Positions 1-10,183 of a stretch of DNA of 62,012 nt are shown here, piece after piece. How positions within the stretch are numbered: the first letter of the stretch is position 1; every line of letters begins with the position of its first letter. The stretch comes from Pseudomonadales bacterium (GTDB taxonomy: Bacteria; Pseudomonadota; Gammaproteobacteria; Pseudomonadales; Azotimanducaceae), in contig JAQXDL010000043.1 of assembly GCA_029251375.1 (NCBI GenBank), forward strand, positions 1 to 62,012. Reading direction: 5' to 3'. The notes under the pieces are model-generated. The model was not told where the DNA came from. It did no database searches and saw only the letters and a list, made by a program, of their open reading frames with translations. A program made the position numbers and the translations under genes.

Positions 1-3
1 GCC

Positions 4-2022
4 CTAAAGAGCTGCCAGTGATTTTCTTCGGAAGGTTCTGACAGCTCTTTTTATTTTTCTAGCAATACTCGGATCAGGGCTACCCTTATATTCTGCCTCA
101 ACAAACAACTGCGTAACCATCAACATTTCACTTCTAAGTTCTGGAAACCTTTCAGATGCCCGCTCCGCAAAATCATTCGCGCCTTCACCAACTCTACGCT
201 CAATACCCAAACAACTAACAGCTAAACAGAATCTTAAATAACTTTTATCGATTGCCGACATAGGTGTGCGAATTCGTATTGAAAAGATAAACAACCCGAC
301 GATGCCTAGGACAGTAAAGAACGCGGCTAACATCATTGAACCCAACTTTTTCCTATCGACCTTACCAAAGTATTGTTCAAGCAAACCCACTTGAGTCTCG
401 GGTGTATAACCAACAACCCAAGTATCCCAGTAGTGACCCAAAGCATCGATCTGCAACCGCAGGTCCGTTAACCAAAGCAACTGTCTGTACTTCAATAAAC
501 TTAAAGGCGAGTTTTCGAGAAAGCTGTTTTCCGATTCCACCGCCGCTTCAAGCCCCCTTTCGATTCGCTCGGGCGCTACAACTGAGGTGGGATCAAACCT
601 TATCCAACCTGCATCTTCGATCCAAACCTCAGCCCAAGCATGCGCATCAAACTGACGCACGGAAACGAAATTGCCCGTTGGGTTGTACTCGCCACCATGG
701 TAGCCGAGCACAACCCGTGCTGGTATACCGGCAGCGCGCATAAGAAACACAAAAGAACCCGCAAAATGTTCACAAAAACCTCGACGTGAATCGAACAAAA
801 AATCATCCATACTATCGTTGCCTAGTAATGGCGGCTTCAGAGTGTATGTAAAGTCTTCGAGACCATACATCCTCAAAGTCTGTCGAATGTAGGCTCGCGT
901 TGAGTTTGAATCGCTGAATCGTTCTTGTGCTAAAACCTTCGCACGAGGATTTCCCTGCTCTGGTAGTCGGGTATAGCGATATCGCCAAAAGTCACTCAAA
1001 TTTCGCTCGAGAGAATAGTTCAGATTCGATTTGATATCATAACGGAGTCTTTGACGAACGGGACTTTGCGATGCTAATCGAAAGTCATGCAGCATGACGA
1101 CATCTGAAACCTTTGGCAATTCAGGCATGGCGAGCGCAAATAACCAATTCTGCTGAGTCGGCTCGAGCATGATTTCATATTCGACAGAATCTCCTTGATA
1201 CTCAACATCACTCGCCCATTCCGGCGCTGCTTTATTGGATCGCCACGCATCACGTCCTAACAACTTATCTTGCGTCCACGTAGTGCCGTCAAACTCACTC
1301 AGTACTAAACCGCGCCAGTAAAGTGCGCGATATTTTGGCGCTTCAGCCTTGAAAGTTGCTTTAAAGGCTAGTCCATCGGATTGCGTTAACAGCGAAATAT
1401 CGCCAGGCGACATACTGTCCGTGACACCTGTTCGACCAACGTCTGTTTGTAAAGGCACGGTCCATAATGGCGAAATCCTTGGAAAAAGCACAAACAAAAT
1501 CAACATCAATGGTATCGATTGACCAAGTAGCATTAGCGCGGTCTTAAATGTCAGTAAAGGGTTGAGATGACTCTGAGTTTGATTTAATCCGACCAAACCA
1601 GTCGTTATCGTTACAACGGCAAACAACATATAAAGGGTGACTGGAATGGTTTGTAGAAAGAGGAATTCAGTTAGAGCGACAAAATAAGCCAGCAACACAA
1701 CGATGCCGGCATCTCGCTTATCTTTCATTTCTAAAAGCTTCAATACGAAGGCCACGATCAGCAGCGCAACAGCCGGCTCAACCCCGTACATTGTTTGAAA
1801 GCCGATCGGAATGCCGACAATACCAAAGACAACAAACATGACTTTTGTCCAACGCCCTGGGTAGTTCCAACGACCTTGGTAAATCATTACCCGCCAGAGA
1901 CCACAGGCCAGACAAACCAAGGTAATCCACCATGGCAATCGAGTAACATGAGGTAAGATCACTGCCGCTTGCGCGACAAGTAGCCAAACCAAACTATTTC
2001 TTGGTATCTGGCACTGGCTCAC
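4..2022 (-). CDS. tgpA: TgpA-like transglutaminase, membrane bound (DUF3488 + transglutaminase core)
   Basis: 672 residues. The N-terminal third (about 10-180) holds several hydrophobic segments, as in DUF3488/TgpA. A periplasmic transglutaminase-like domain follows, with the cysteine-protease-type triad visible as C417 (RRGFCEHFAG), H461 (DAHAWAEVW) and D477 (RFDPTS). One more membrane segment lies near 567-587, followed by a cytoplasmic tail. In Pseudomonas the homologue TgpA is a membrane transglutaminase important for viability; its natural substrate is not settled. The gene starts with GTG and overlaps the stop of the DUF58 gene by 4 bases (GTGA), so the two are probably translationally coupled. 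It is last in a MoxR-DUF58-TgpA operon. The stop codon lies at 4-6, so the gene is complete. Confidence 0.9.
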   Translation of the reverse strand: MSQCQIPRNSLVWLLVAQAAVILPHVTRLPWWITLVCLACGLWRVMIYQGRWNYPGRWTKVMFVVFGIVGIPIGFQTMYGVEPAVALLIVAFVLKLLEMKDKRDAGIVVLLAYFVALTEFLFLQTIPVTLYMLFAVVTITTGLVGLNQTQSHLNPLLTFKTALMLLGQSIPLMLILFVLFPRISPLWTVPLQTDVGRTGVTDSMSPGDISLLTQSDGLAFKATFKAEAPKYRALYWRGLVLSEFDGTTWTQDKLLGRDAWRSNKAAPEWASDVEYQGDSVEYEIMLEPTQQNWLFALAMPELPKVSDVVMLHDFRLASQSPVRQRLRYDIKSNLNYSLERNLSDFWRYRYTRLPEQGNPRAKVLAQERFSDSNSTRAYIRQTLRMYGLEDFTYTLKPPLLGNDSMDDFLFDSRRGFCEHFAGSFVFLMRAAGIPARVVLGYHGGEYNPTGNFVSVRQFDAHAWAEVWIEDAGWIRFDPTSVVAPERIERGLEAAVESENSFLENSPLSLLKYRQLLWLTDLRLQIDALGHYWDTWVVGYTPETQVGLLEQYFGKVDRKKLGSMMLAAFFTVLGIVGLFIFSIRIRTPMSAIDKSYLRFCLAVSCLGIERRVGEGANDFAERASERFPELRSEMLMVTQLFVEAEYKGSPDPSIARKIKRAVRTFRRKSLAAL

Positions 2023-3059
2023 TGGGTCTTTGCCTTGGACCCGGACAATGGCCCAACTTCAATTTCAGTTTGAAGTTCAAAAACGGCTAAGTCTTTGAGT
2101 AACTGCAACCGATGCGTTGCGGAGTTGGCTGGACTGCGCTCCAAACCAGGTAGGCGGAGCCCATACTCATCTCTTGACTTAGAGACTTGCAAAACCCAAA
2201 AGCATAGACGGCTTAATCGATTCTCTCTATCCATGCCCGGAAAGTAGTCCCAATCAAGCCAAACCCTGCGATCAACGAAGCCAGAGAACTCCTTAACCTG
2301 CAACTCGTCAGTTCTTGCATAGGTTTTCCAAGAAATATGTCTTGGCGAATCGCCAGGTTCAAAATCTCGCAAACCATGAAAATCTTCAACACCCTGTTTC
2401 TGAGGCATATCGCCTTCATCAGCCATTGATTCCGCAGCGGGCACTGGACCGGCGTCTATTGGTCGAGGGAAAACAAGCGTCGTCGCATCAAGATCCACCC
2501 AAGACCAGGCGCGGAATAAACCTACTGGATACACCGTTTGTACCATAAGGCGTCCAGGGTTTAGTAGCCCGCGGTTTTTAGTCTTAACGAATAGCTTTAC
2601 AGTGATTTCTGTATTACCAAGCAGGTCGGCGTTAACCATCAAATCAGTATCCCAACCGAGCAGGATAGCCTCATAGGTCCGCTGGCCCTTTCTCGACAGT
2701 ATCACCTCAAACTCTGCATCCTGACCGACAAATACCATGTCACTCTTACCAGCACTGAGTGTAAGCCCTGACAAGTTTCTGAAGGTATGCAGAATACTCA
2801 CCATAAAAAGGCTGCTGAGTAGAAAAGCTAAGCCGTAAACAAGACTGTTTTGGTAATTGATGCCTGCGAGCACCATAAAAAAGATCAACAGCGCAAAGTA
2901 GACACCTTGCCTAGTCGGCAAAATGAAGATGTTCTTCTGGTTAAGATTAACACTATTGGATGGTGGTAGCCGTTTAGTGAGCCATTTTTGAAATCCATCG
3001 GATCGCCAGAACGCATTACTCCTCGTTACGCTACCTAGCCTCGTTGATTCAACTGCCAT
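2019..3059 (-). CDS. DUF58 domain protein
   Basis: 346 residues. Two adjacent membrane segments lie at about 52-68 and 74-90. The conserved DUF58 signature LRDFEPGDSPRHISWK is at 230-245, inside a domain related to von Willebrand A folds. Such proteins are standard partners of MoxR ATPases and transglutaminase-like proteins; the complex may act on envelope proteins, but its biochemistry is not established. The start lies one base after the moxR stop and the end overlaps the TgpA start, which supports a single transcript. Family assignment is firm and function is not. Confidence 0.9.
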   Translation of the reverse strand: MAVESTRLGSVTRSNAFWRSDGFQKWLTKRLPPSNSVNLNQKNIFILPTRQGVYFALLIFFMVLAGINYQNSLVYGLAFLLSSLFMVSILHTFRNLSGLTLSAGKSDMVFVGQDAEFEVILSRKGQRTYEAILLGWDTDLMVNADLLGNTEITVKLFVKTKNRGLLNPGRLMVQTVYPVGLFRAWSWVDLDATTLVFPRPIDAGPVPAAESMADEGDMPQKQGVEDFHGLRDFEPGDSPRHISWKTYARTDELQVKEFSGFVDRRVWLDWDYFPGMDRENRLSRLCFWVLQVSKSRDEYGLRLPGLERSPANSATHRLQLLKDLAVFELQTEIEVGPLSGSKAKTQ

Positions 3060-3060
3060 A

Positions 3061-3981
3061 TCAACCGATAATATCCACTCGATTCAACAGACGCTGCGCT
3101 AAGGCTGTGCCTTTGTGGTCCGAGAAGTCGCCATTCTCCCTTAACCGATGTTCTACAACCCCGGGTAATACTGCCTGAATATCTTCTGGCACAACGTGAT
3201 CTCTACCGGCGAGTAGAGCCCACGACTTTGCACTCGCCAAGAGAGCAAGCGCACCCCGGGGAGATAAGCCAAGCGCAAAATCTGGTGCATGGCGGGTGTA
3301 GTGAACCAACCTCTGCAAGTAGTCAATTAGTGAATCTGAAGCATTAACCTGCCTCGACTGCATTTGAAGACGAACAAGGTCTTCGCTGCTCATCGTCGGC
3401 TTTAATCGAGATAAAACGGCTCGTCGATCTTCACCTCGAAGCAGTATTCTTTCAGCCGAAGGGTCTGGATAACCTAGAGAAATGCGCATCATGAAACGAT
3501 CAAGCTGGGAATCTGGTAATGGAAATGTGCCTGCTTGGGTATTGGGGTTTTGTGTTGCGATGACAAAAAATGGTTCAGGCAGAGCTCTTGTTTCACCTTC
3601 TACGGTTACTTGCCGTTCTTCCATCGCTTCGAGCAGTGCACTCTGGCTCTTGGGCGTGGCCCGATTAATTTCATCGGCCAGCACGAGCTGACTAAAAATC
3701 GGACCAGGGTGGAAGTCAAAATTGCTATGCTCTCGATTAAAAATAGATACGCCGAGAATATCTGAGGGTAATAAGTCGCTTGTAAACTGAATTCGATTGA
3801 AGCTAAAACCTAATGCCGACGCTAATGCTTGCGACAAAGTCGTTTTACCCATGCCGGGCAGATCTTCGATGAGTAAATGTCCGCCCGATATCAAACAGCA
3901 CAAGGACAATTTTATTTGATGCTCTTTTCCTAGAAGCACTTCACCAACTTCAGCAATCGTCCTTCTCAAAACTTCCTGCAT
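3061..3981 (-). CDS. MoxR family AAA+ ATPase
   Basis: 306 residues, the usual length for MoxR. The Walker A motif DLPGMGKT is at 40-47 and Walker B LVLADEINRA at 99-108, with D103 and E104. The sensor region ATQNPNTQAGTFPLPDSQLD is typical of the family. MoxR ATPases act as chaperone-like remodelers with VWA or DUF58 partners, as in methanol dehydrogenase maturation. It is first in the operon with the DUF58 and transglutaminase genes. A strong ribosome site (AGGAAGG) precedes the ATG. Only 33 bases separate it from purF upstream, so read-through from the purF transcript is possible. Confidence 0.93.
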   Translation of the reverse strand: MQEVLRRTIAEVGEVLLGKEHQIKLSLCCLISGGHLLIEDLPGMGKTTLSQALASALGFSFNRIQFTSDLLPSDILGVSIFNREHSNFDFHPGPIFSQLVLADEINRATPKSQSALLEAMEERQVTVEGETRALPEPFFVIATQNPNTQAGTFPLPDSQLDRFMMRISLGYPDPSAERILLRGEDRRAVLSRLKPTMSSEDLVRLQMQSRQVNASDSLIDYLQRLVHYTRHAPDFALGLSPRGALALLASAKSWALLAGRDHVVPEDIQAVLPGVVEHRLRENGDFSDHKGTALAQRLLNRVDIIG

Positions 3982-4014
3982 TAACCTTCCTATATTGGCA
4001 TTAATGGTGCCGCT

Positions 4015-5526
4015 TCAAGATTGGTTGTGAAGCTCGATGACTTCATTGTTTGGTCCCACCAGCTTTGTTTTTGCGCCATCATTGCGCTTTGATTCAAGTC
4101 GCTTCAAATAACCTTGATCAATACCACCAGTGACATAACTTCCGTCAAAAACACTGGTGTCGAAATGCTCAATTTTGTCGTTGATGCCAAGTGCGCACTC
4201 TTCCAAGTCTTCGATATCTTGATAAACAAGCCAGTCAACACCGATATATTCTGCGATCTCTTCCACAGTATTGCCGTCCGCCACAAACTCATGCGCCGCC
4301 GGCATATCGATGCCATAAACATTTGGAAACCTGACCGGTGGCGCAGCGGATGCTAGGTAAACCTTTTTCGCACCTGCATCTTTAGCCATCTGCACAATCT
4401 GTTTTGATGTCGTACCACGAACGATCGAGTCATCTACCAAGAGCACATTTTTTCCTTTGAATTCAAGCTCGACTGTACTCAATTTGCGTCTGACTGACTT
4501 CGCCCGTTCCGTTTGCTCGGGCATAATGAAGGTCCGCCCTATATAACGATTTTTAACCAAACCTTCGCGATACTTAACGTTAAGTTTGTGTGCCATTGGC
4601 AGGGCTGAAGTGCAGCTTGTATCTGGAATCGGTATCACAACATCAATGTCATGAGCAGGGTGTAAGCGTAATATTTTTTCTGCGAGCTTTTCGCCCATCT
4701 TTAATCGAGCCTTGTAGACTGATATTCCGTCCATTATTGAATCAGGTCTTGCAAGATAGACGTGCTCGAAAATACAAGGATTGTACTTTCCTTGCTCACA
4801 ACATTGGCGAGTGTGCACAGCCCCGTTGGTTTGAATATAAATCGCCTCTCCAGGCTCAATATCCCTGACAAGTTCAAAACCTAAAACACTTAACGCGACA
4901 CTTTCAGACGCGATCATATATTCAGTGCCGTTCTCAGATTCTCTCTTGCCATAGCAAATAGGTCGAATCCCATTGGGGTCTCGAAAGCCCACAATGCCAT
5001 GACCCACTATCATCATAACAACCGCATAGGCACCAATTGCACGTTCATGAACGCGTGATACGGCCTCAAATACCTCATCAGGTTCTGGTCTCATGCCTGC
5101 TACGTTGTGTAGCTCATGAGCAAAAACATTTAACAGCACCTCTGAGTCTGACGAGGTATTAATGTGTCTACGATCTGTTCGGAACAAATCTTCATTTAGT
5201 TCATCTTTATTCGTCAGGTTACCGTTATGGGCCAGACATATCCCAAACGGCGAATTGACATACATCGGCTGAGCCTCGGCTGAACTGGATGATCCGGCGG
5301 TTGGGTAGCGAACATGTGCAATACCCATATTGCCCTTGAGTTGGTTCATGTGGCCTTGGTGGAATACATCCCTTACCAGACCATTACTCTTTCTAAGGTG
5401 CACCAAATCACCTTCGCAGGTGACTATACCCGCAGCATCTTGTCCACGATGTTGTAAAACTGTGAGGGCGTCATAGAGTTCATAACTCACCTCTCCTCGC
5501 CCTACCATTCCAACTATGCCGCACAT
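4015..5526 (-). CDS. purF: Amidophosphoribosyltransferase
   Basis: 503 residues. This is the first committed enzyme of de novo purine synthesis, making phosphoribosylamine from PRPP and glutamine. Cys2 after the initiator Met is the Ntn glutaminase nucleophile (MCGIVGM). The PRPP-binding loop [13 protein letters not shown] is at 361-373. Length and motifs match the E. coli-type enzyme. It lies directly downstream of cvpA (18-base gap), the usual pairing in gammaproteobacteria. I saw no clear PurR box in the short gap. Confidence 0.97.
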   Translation of the reverse strand: MCGIVGMVGRGEVSYELYDALTVLQHRGQDAAGIVTCEGDLVHLRKSNGLVRDVFHQGHMNQLKGNMGIAHVRYPTAGSSSSAEAQPMYVNSPFGICLAHNGNLTNKDELNEDLFRTDRRHINTSSDSEVLLNVFAHELHNVAGMRPEPDEVFEAVSRVHERAIGAYAVVMMIVGHGIVGFRDPNGIRPICYGKRESENGTEYMIASESVALSVLGFELVRDIEPGEAIYIQTNGAVHTRQCCEQGKYNPCIFEHVYLARPDSIMDGISVYKARLKMGEKLAEKILRLHPAHDIDVVIPIPDTSCTSALPMAHKLNVKYREGLVKNRYIGRTFIMPEQTERAKSVRRKLSTVELEFKGKNVLLVDDSIVRGTTSKQIVQMAKDAGAKKVYLASAAPPVRFPNVYGIDMPAAHEFVADGNTVEEIAEYIGVDWLVYQDIEDLEECALGINDKIEHFDTSVFDGSYVTGGIDQGYLKRLESKRNDGAKTKLVGPNNEVIELHNQS

Positions 5527-5544
5527 ATCAACGTACCCTTGGTG

Positions 5545-6054
5545 TTATGTAGACTGAACTTGTTCAATCACTTTACTTGCGCTATCCCAACCCGTCATCT
5601 GTATCCAATCACCGAATGCCACAAAGGACGGTATAAGTAGCGACCCTTGCCACCACGCATCCTCCGAAACTCCGATACGAGCAAGAACGGCAACGACGAC
5701 AACAATTATCAATCCGCCGCGAGCAAAACCGAACATTAAACCCAACAACTTATCCAAACCGGATAAGCCAGCGACCTTGACGATCTGGACGACAAGACTG
5801 TTAACCAATCCACCTATGAGCAATGTTGTGAAAAACAAACCGACATAGGCAACAATATTTCGGACGGAATCCACTTCAATAACGTTTACCAGAAGCGTTG
5901 CAGCTTGCGCGCCGAATAGTCGCGAAACAACCATCGCAGCGATGAGCGTGACCAACGAAAGCGCTTCTCGAATGAACCCTCGGCGCAAACTAATCAGTGT
6001 AGACGCACCAACAATCGCGATAATAATCCAATCAACACCAGTAAATGCAGGCAC
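5545..6054 (-). CDS. cvpA: CvpA family membrane protein
   Basis: 169 residues with about four hydrophobic segments (near 8-22, 29-46, 65-90 and 100-123), as in CvpA, an inner-membrane protein first named for colicin V production. The first segment carries the family-like GVDWIIIAIV start. It begins with GTG at 6052-6054. Its place between the SPOR-domain gene and purF is the standard gammaproteobacterial order and supports the name. The molecular function of CvpA is not well defined; links to envelope stress are reported in enteric bacteria. Confidence 0.9.
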   Translation of the reverse strand: MPAFTGVDWIIIAIVGASTLISLRRGFIREALSLVTLIAAMVVSRLFGAQAATLLVNVIEVDSVRNIVAYVGLFFTTLLIGGLVNSLVVQIVKVAGLSGLDKLLGLMFGFARGGLIIVVVVAVLARIGVSEDAWWQGSLLIPSFVAFGDWIQMTGWDSASKVIEQVQST

Positions 6055-6081
6055 TAAAATCTTCTCTCTAACAAGTTATTG

Positions 6082-6681
6082 CTATCCACCGAGCTGGTTC
6101 GCATCGTCTTCGATATTGTAACGAATGACTCGACCCTTTAGGTCGAAATCCTTCTCAATCTTCTCACCGTAGGCAGATAACTCTGATCGGTTATGCATGG
6201 GTCCAACAAACACCTTGTACATGACTGCCTGCTCTCCCTTGTCTGTAAGAATGTAGGAATTGTATTTATCATCCCGCAGGTCTTGGCGTAATTTCATCGC
6301 ATTTTGTCGATTGCGAAAGCTTCCGAGTTGCAATGTCCAGCCAACCGGCAAAGAATTTTGATCCAGCGCATAGTCTTTTGACGCGGTTTTGATTGCTGTC
6401 TGATTATCTGAAGTGAGGTTGCCGCTGTTTTCTATCTGCTCGACAGCATCGGCACGATATACGGGAAGGTCTTGCACATTGGCAAGATCATTTGCCGACA
6501 TTTTTTGTTGTATCTGCTCAATCGTAAAGGAATCTACTTCGATTCTCGGGGGCTCAGGTGCAGTGGCTATTACCCTCGCTCTATCTTCAGCAGAGCCGTC
6601 GAGAAGCATCGGCAATATAATGATAGCGATCATTGTCAGAACGATTGCGCCGATCATGCGTTGTTTTAGTTTGGTTTCCAC
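6082..6681 (-). CDS. SPOR domain protein, DedD-like
   Basis: 199 residues. One N-terminal membrane anchor (about 9-27) is followed by a linker and a C-terminal SPOR domain (about 112-190) with the pattern GWTLQLGSFRNRQNAMKLRQ and a second half around MYKVFVGPM. SPOR domains bind denuded septal peptidoglycan, so this is a likely cell-division protein comparable to E. coli DedD, which sits at the same place between folC and cvpA. The apparent start is GTG (6679-6681) with a weak ribosome site. An ATG eight codons later is possible but would shorten the cytoplasmic tail. Confidence 0.88.
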   Translation of the reverse strand: METKLKQRMIGAIVLTMIAIIILPMLLDGSAEDRARVIATAPEPPRIEVDSFTIEQIQQKMSANDLANVQDLPVYRADAVEQIENSGNLTSDNQTAIKTASKDYALDQNSLPVGWTLQLGSFRNRQNAMKLRQDLRDDKYNSYILTDKGEQAVMYKVFVGPMHNRSELSAYGEKIEKDFDLKGRVIRYNIEDDANQLGG

Positions 6682-6769
6682 CTAGAGGATCTCAAGTTAA
6701 GAATTCAGGATAAGACAATTAACTAACTATTTACGAGTTGTCAGTTACGGGGTCATTTACGCGATCCAT

Positions 6770-8029
6770 TCAGCTGTTTCTTTCGATGTCTTCTTGACCA
6801 CCTCTTTCCCTATCACCTTCTATATAGCCAAGTACATCTGCAACCACTGGAAACGAACCGAACACCAACACGCATTCATCTTTAGAAGTGTCCGCAATCG
6901 CCGCATCGTAGGCCTGACTTACTTTATCATAGGTTCTAGCGGTTAACCCACAACTCGATGCCAAGCATTGCGCCATATCGACGGCACTCGCTGCCCTATC
7001 ACCGGACATATCAGCGAAGTACCAATTATCAACCACATCTTGCATGACAGTAAATACCCCCTCCATATCCTTATCTGCATACATTGCCACAACAGCGTTA
7101 ACGGGTTTACCAATATGTCGTTGACAGTTGTCCCGCAAAAGTTCAGCCGCGTTAGGATTGTGCCCTACATCAAGAATGGTATTGACATGTCCTGGAATCG
7201 ATTGAAAGCGACCAGCCAGAGATACACGCTGCAAGACGTCCTGCACATCGAGGTTACTAAGTTGATAATCGAGTAGTCGACAGGCTTCTATTGCTGCGAC
7301 GGCACTGGGGATTGGCAAACCACAATGCTGCAACGGTATGGCTACATCATCTCTTACGTAAGAATCCCCGTCCAGAAAGAAATCCTGCCCTAATACAAAA
7401 AGCGGTGTTTTGAGCAGAGCCGCTTCTGCATTAAGGCTAGCAGGAGGCTCAGCGTCGACAATGATACAGGGCTTACCCGCACGCATAATGCCGGCTTTTT
7501 CTCGCGCAATTACTTCACGCGTATCACCAAGCCATTGCTCATGATCGAGAGCTATTTTTGTAATAATGCTTACATCAGGGTTTACAATGTTCATAGCGTC
7601 AAGACGCCCGCCTAAGCCGATTTCCAAGATGGCTAGATCTAATTCTGATGTGTTAAAGATCTGCAGCGCGGCCAGCGTACTGAACTCAAAATACGTCAAG
7701 GTGATATCGCCGCGGTGTGATTCGATTAGCTCAAACGCCTGGCAAATTATCTCATCGGAAACTTGTTCATCGTTGATAACAATTTGCTCATTATAACGAA
7801 CCAGAAATGGCGAAGTCGCCTTTCCGCAACGCAAGCCAGCCTGCATCGCTAGCTGCATCAGACACTCGCAAGTTGAACCTTTACCGTTAGTGCCAGCCAC
7901 CAATACAGTTTTTTTCGCTGGTGTTAGTATCCCCATCCTATCTGCGACTGTGGACACGCGTTGCAAACCTAGATCCCATTCGACAGGATGTACTTGGGAT
8001 ATTTTTGTCAGCCAATCATTGAGATGCAT
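6770..8029 (-). CDS. folC: Dihydrofolate synthase / folylpolyglutamate synthase
   Basis: 419 residues. It adds glutamate to dihydropteroate and to reduced folates, a Mur-ligase-type ATP-dependent reaction. The P-loop GTNGKGST is at 46-53, followed by the family motif TSPFLVRYNEQI and, further on, GLGGRLDAMN. The C-terminal Mur ligase domain includes ILDVGHNPNAAELL. It sits between trpA and the SPOR gene. In Pseudomonas, Acinetobacter and enteric bacteria accD precedes folC; here only 58 bases separate trpA from folC and accD is absent. Confidence 0.95.
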   Translation of the reverse strand: MHLNDWLTKISQVHPVEWDLGLQRVSTVADRMGILTPAKKTVLVAGTNGKGSTCECLMQLAMQAGLRCGKATSPFLVRYNEQIVINDEQVSDEIICQAFELIESHRGDITLTYFEFSTLAALQIFNTSELDLAILEIGLGGRLDAMNIVNPDVSIITKIALDHEQWLGDTREVIAREKAGIMRAGKPCIIVDAEPPASLNAEAALLKTPLFVLGQDFFLDGDSYVRDDVAIPLQHCGLPIPSAVAAIEACRLLDYQLSNLDVQDVLQRVSLAGRFQSIPGHVNTILDVGHNPNAAELLRDNCQRHIGKPVNAVVAMYADKDMEGVFTVMQDVVDNWYFADMSGDRAASAVDMAQCLASSCGLTARTYDKVSQAYDAAIADTSKDECVLVFGSFPVVADVLGYIEGDRERGGQEDIERNS

Positions 8030-8087
8030 ATGTCGTTAACTGCTATAGCGAAGTTATCTAACCGTGTTAATTACTATAGAGTAAGTC

Positions 8088-8903
8088 TTAACCCACAGAA
8101 ACTAAATCCATCGCCGTACGCATCTCGTAAACAAGTTCGCCGACTGACTCAATGATCGCGTTCGGATTATCTTTGTTGTCCGCGAAGATCTGCACAATGG
8201 CTGATCCGACCACGGAGCCATCAGCGAACTCAGCGACCCGCGCCGCACTCGCGCCGTCTTTAATGCCGAATCCAACGACCATAGGAATCTTTGTAAATTG
8301 CTTGAGATGATTAAAGCGAGCTTCAACTTCGCCCATGTTAATTGTACTCGCACCGGTTGTACCCTTGAGAGAAACATAATAAGTAAAGCCCCTGCTCTTG
8401 CCGCACAAATACTCAGCCCGGGCATCTGTCGTCGTTGGTGCGACAAGATAAATTGTATCGAGGCCTTGTTTGTGTAAAGCGATTTCGAGCTCAACACCTT
8501 CTTCGGGAGGGACATTGACAAGTAAGCTGGCATCAACACCGGCTGTCTTCGCGAGTTTCGCAAATTCCTCATAGCCCATTTTTTCGATTGGATTGATGTA
8601 ACCCATCAGTAGAACAGGCGTGTTTTTGTCACTTTGACGAAATTCTGCGACCATTTGAATCGTGTCCCGCAGCGACACATTGTGTGTTAACGCTCGCTCG
8701 TGAGCGACTTGAATCACAGCGCCTTCAGCTTCTGGCTCACTAAAAGGTACACCAAGTTCGATAATATCAGCGCCTTTGCGAACCATTTCGTGCATAACCT
8801 TTACCGTAAACTCGGGTACTGGGTCACCGGCAACGACATAGGGTATCAAGGCCTTTTTATTTTCAGCTTTGAGTTGTTTAAAACGATCACTAATCCGACT
8901 CAC
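8088..8903 (-). CDS. trpA: Tryptophan synthase alpha chain (variant active-site loop)
   Basis: 271 residues, full length for TrpA, which cleaves indole-3-glycerol phosphate and passes indole to TrpB. Catalytic Glu49 is present (IIELGVPFS). The loop that normally reads PFSDPxADGP reads PFSEPEAEGA here, so the catalytic Asp60 is Glu60 and the neighbouring Asp56 is Glu56. The phosphate-site region KGTTGAS and the glycine-rich GFGIKDGA segment are intact. The start is GTG with an AGAGAG ribosome site. It is 12 bases downstream of trpB, so the pair is surely cotranscribed. The substitution could mean altered kinetics or a lineage-specific variant; the operon context argues that it is functional. 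Confidence 0.93.
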   Translation of the reverse strand: MSRISDRFKQLKAENKKALIPYVVAGDPVPEFTVKVMHEMVRKGADIIELGVPFSEPEAEGAVIQVAHERALTHNVSLRDTIQMVAEFRQSDKNTPVLLMGYINPIEKMGYEEFAKLAKTAGVDASLLVNVPPEEGVELEIALHKQGLDTIYLVAPTTTDARAEYLCGKSRGFTYYVSLKGTTGASTINMGEVEARFNHLKQFTKIPMVVGFGIKDGASAARVAEFADGSVVGSAIVQIFADNKDNPNAIIESVGELVYEMRTAMDLVSVG

Positions 8904-8915
8904 GATAATTACTCT

Positions 8916-10142
8916 CTATGATATTGATATGCCGTCAATTTTAGCCATAGTAGGGATATCTTTATCCCCGCGTCCAGATAAGTTTATGACGACAATCTCA
9001 TCTTTACTCATTTTACTTGCAAGCTCAGCACCATATGCAAGCGCGTGCGCTGATTCGAGTGCAGGCAGAATACCCTCCAGCAGGTTCAACTGTCGAAAAG
9101 CATGAAGTGCTTGCTTGTCGTCAATCGAAACGTATTCAGCCCTCTTGATATCTTTTAACCAAGAGTGTTCTGGTCCGACACCCGGGTAATCTAGACCCGC
9201 TGAGATTGAGTGCGTCGGTAAAATTTGACCATCTTCGTCTTGCATTAGGTAGGTTTTATTGCCATGTAGGACACCGACTTCACCCTTACTCAGTGGTGCC
9301 GCATGCATCCCCGTCTCGATTCCTTTCCCTGCCGGTTCGACACCTATCAAACGAACCTCATCGTCTTCGAGGAAAGGATGGAAAATGCCCATCGCATTGG
9401 AACCTCCTCCAACACAGGCGACGATAGCATTAGGTAACTGATGGTAGTCTGCTAGACATTGTTTCTTGGTTTCTTTACCAATCACAGATTGAAAGTCACG
9501 CACTAACATCGGGTAAGGATGCGGCCCTGCGACTGTGCCAATGATGTAATAGGTATCATCAACATTGGCAACCCAATCTCTCATCGCTTCACTTAGGGCA
9601 TCCTTAAGCGTCTTCGAGCCAGTGGTTACAGGTACAACTTCTGCTCCGAGCAATTTCATCCGATAGACATTCAGGCTTTGTCTCTCAATATCGTCACTAC
9701 CCATATAAACCCGGCACTTAAGTCCAAAGCGGGCCGCGACTGTTGCGCTTGCCACACCGTGTTGGCCTGCCCCCGTTTCCGCAATTACCCTCGGTTTACC
9801 CATATATTTAGCCAATAAGGCCTGACCGATACAATTGTTAATCTTGTGGGCGCCTGTGTGATTGAGGTCCTCTCTTTTTAACAAAATGCGCGCCCCGCCC
9901 ATCTCTTGGGTCAACCGTTCAGCGAAGTACAGTGGCGACTCTCTGCCGACATAATTTTTTAGGTCTCGCTCATATTCAGCGACAAATCCTGGATCAGATT
10001 TAAGCCGGCCATAGGCATCTCTGAGTTCGTCCAGCGCCGCAACTAGAACTTCAGAAACGTAACGACCACCGTATATGCCATAGCGACCGTCCGCAGTAGG
10101 CATAGAACTCACCTCTGTGTTGTCTCCGATTGCCTTACCCAT
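8916..10142 (-). CDS. trpB: Tryptophan synthase beta chain
   Basis: 408 residues. This PLP enzyme condenses indole with serine. The PLP lysine is K100 in [11 protein letters not shown], and the phosphate cup GGGSNAMG is present further on. The N-terminus is a few residues longer than in E. coli, and [13 protein letters not shown] begins at residue 14. The ATG is supported by an excellent ribosome site (AGAGG, 5 bases upstream). It follows trpF with a 41-base gap and is followed closely by trpA, the split trpFBA order seen in many gammaproteobacteria. The remaining trp genes are not in the window. Confidence 0.97.
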   Translation of the reverse strand: MGKAIGDNTEVSSMPTADGRYGIYGGRYVSEVLVAALDELRDAYGRLKSDPGFVAEYERDLKNYVGRESPLYFAERLTQEMGGARILLKREDLNHTGAHKINNCIGQALLAKYMGKPRVIAETGAGQHGVASATVAARFGLKCRVYMGSDDIERQSLNVYRMKLLGAEVVPVTTGSKTLKDALSEAMRDWVANVDDTYYIIGTVAGPHPYPMLVRDFQSVIGKETKKQCLADYHQLPNAIVACVGGGSNAMGIFHPFLEDDEVRLIGVEPAGKGIETGMHAAPLSKGEVGVLHGNKTYLMQDEDGQILPTHSISAGLDYPGVGPEHSWLKDIKRAEYVSIDDKQALHAFRQLNLLEGILPALESAHALAYGAELASKMSKDEIVVINLSGRGDKDIPTMAKIDGISIS

Positions 10143-10183
10143 AAGTACCTCTATTCAGATTTCTCGATTTCTTAAGTGTTTAA

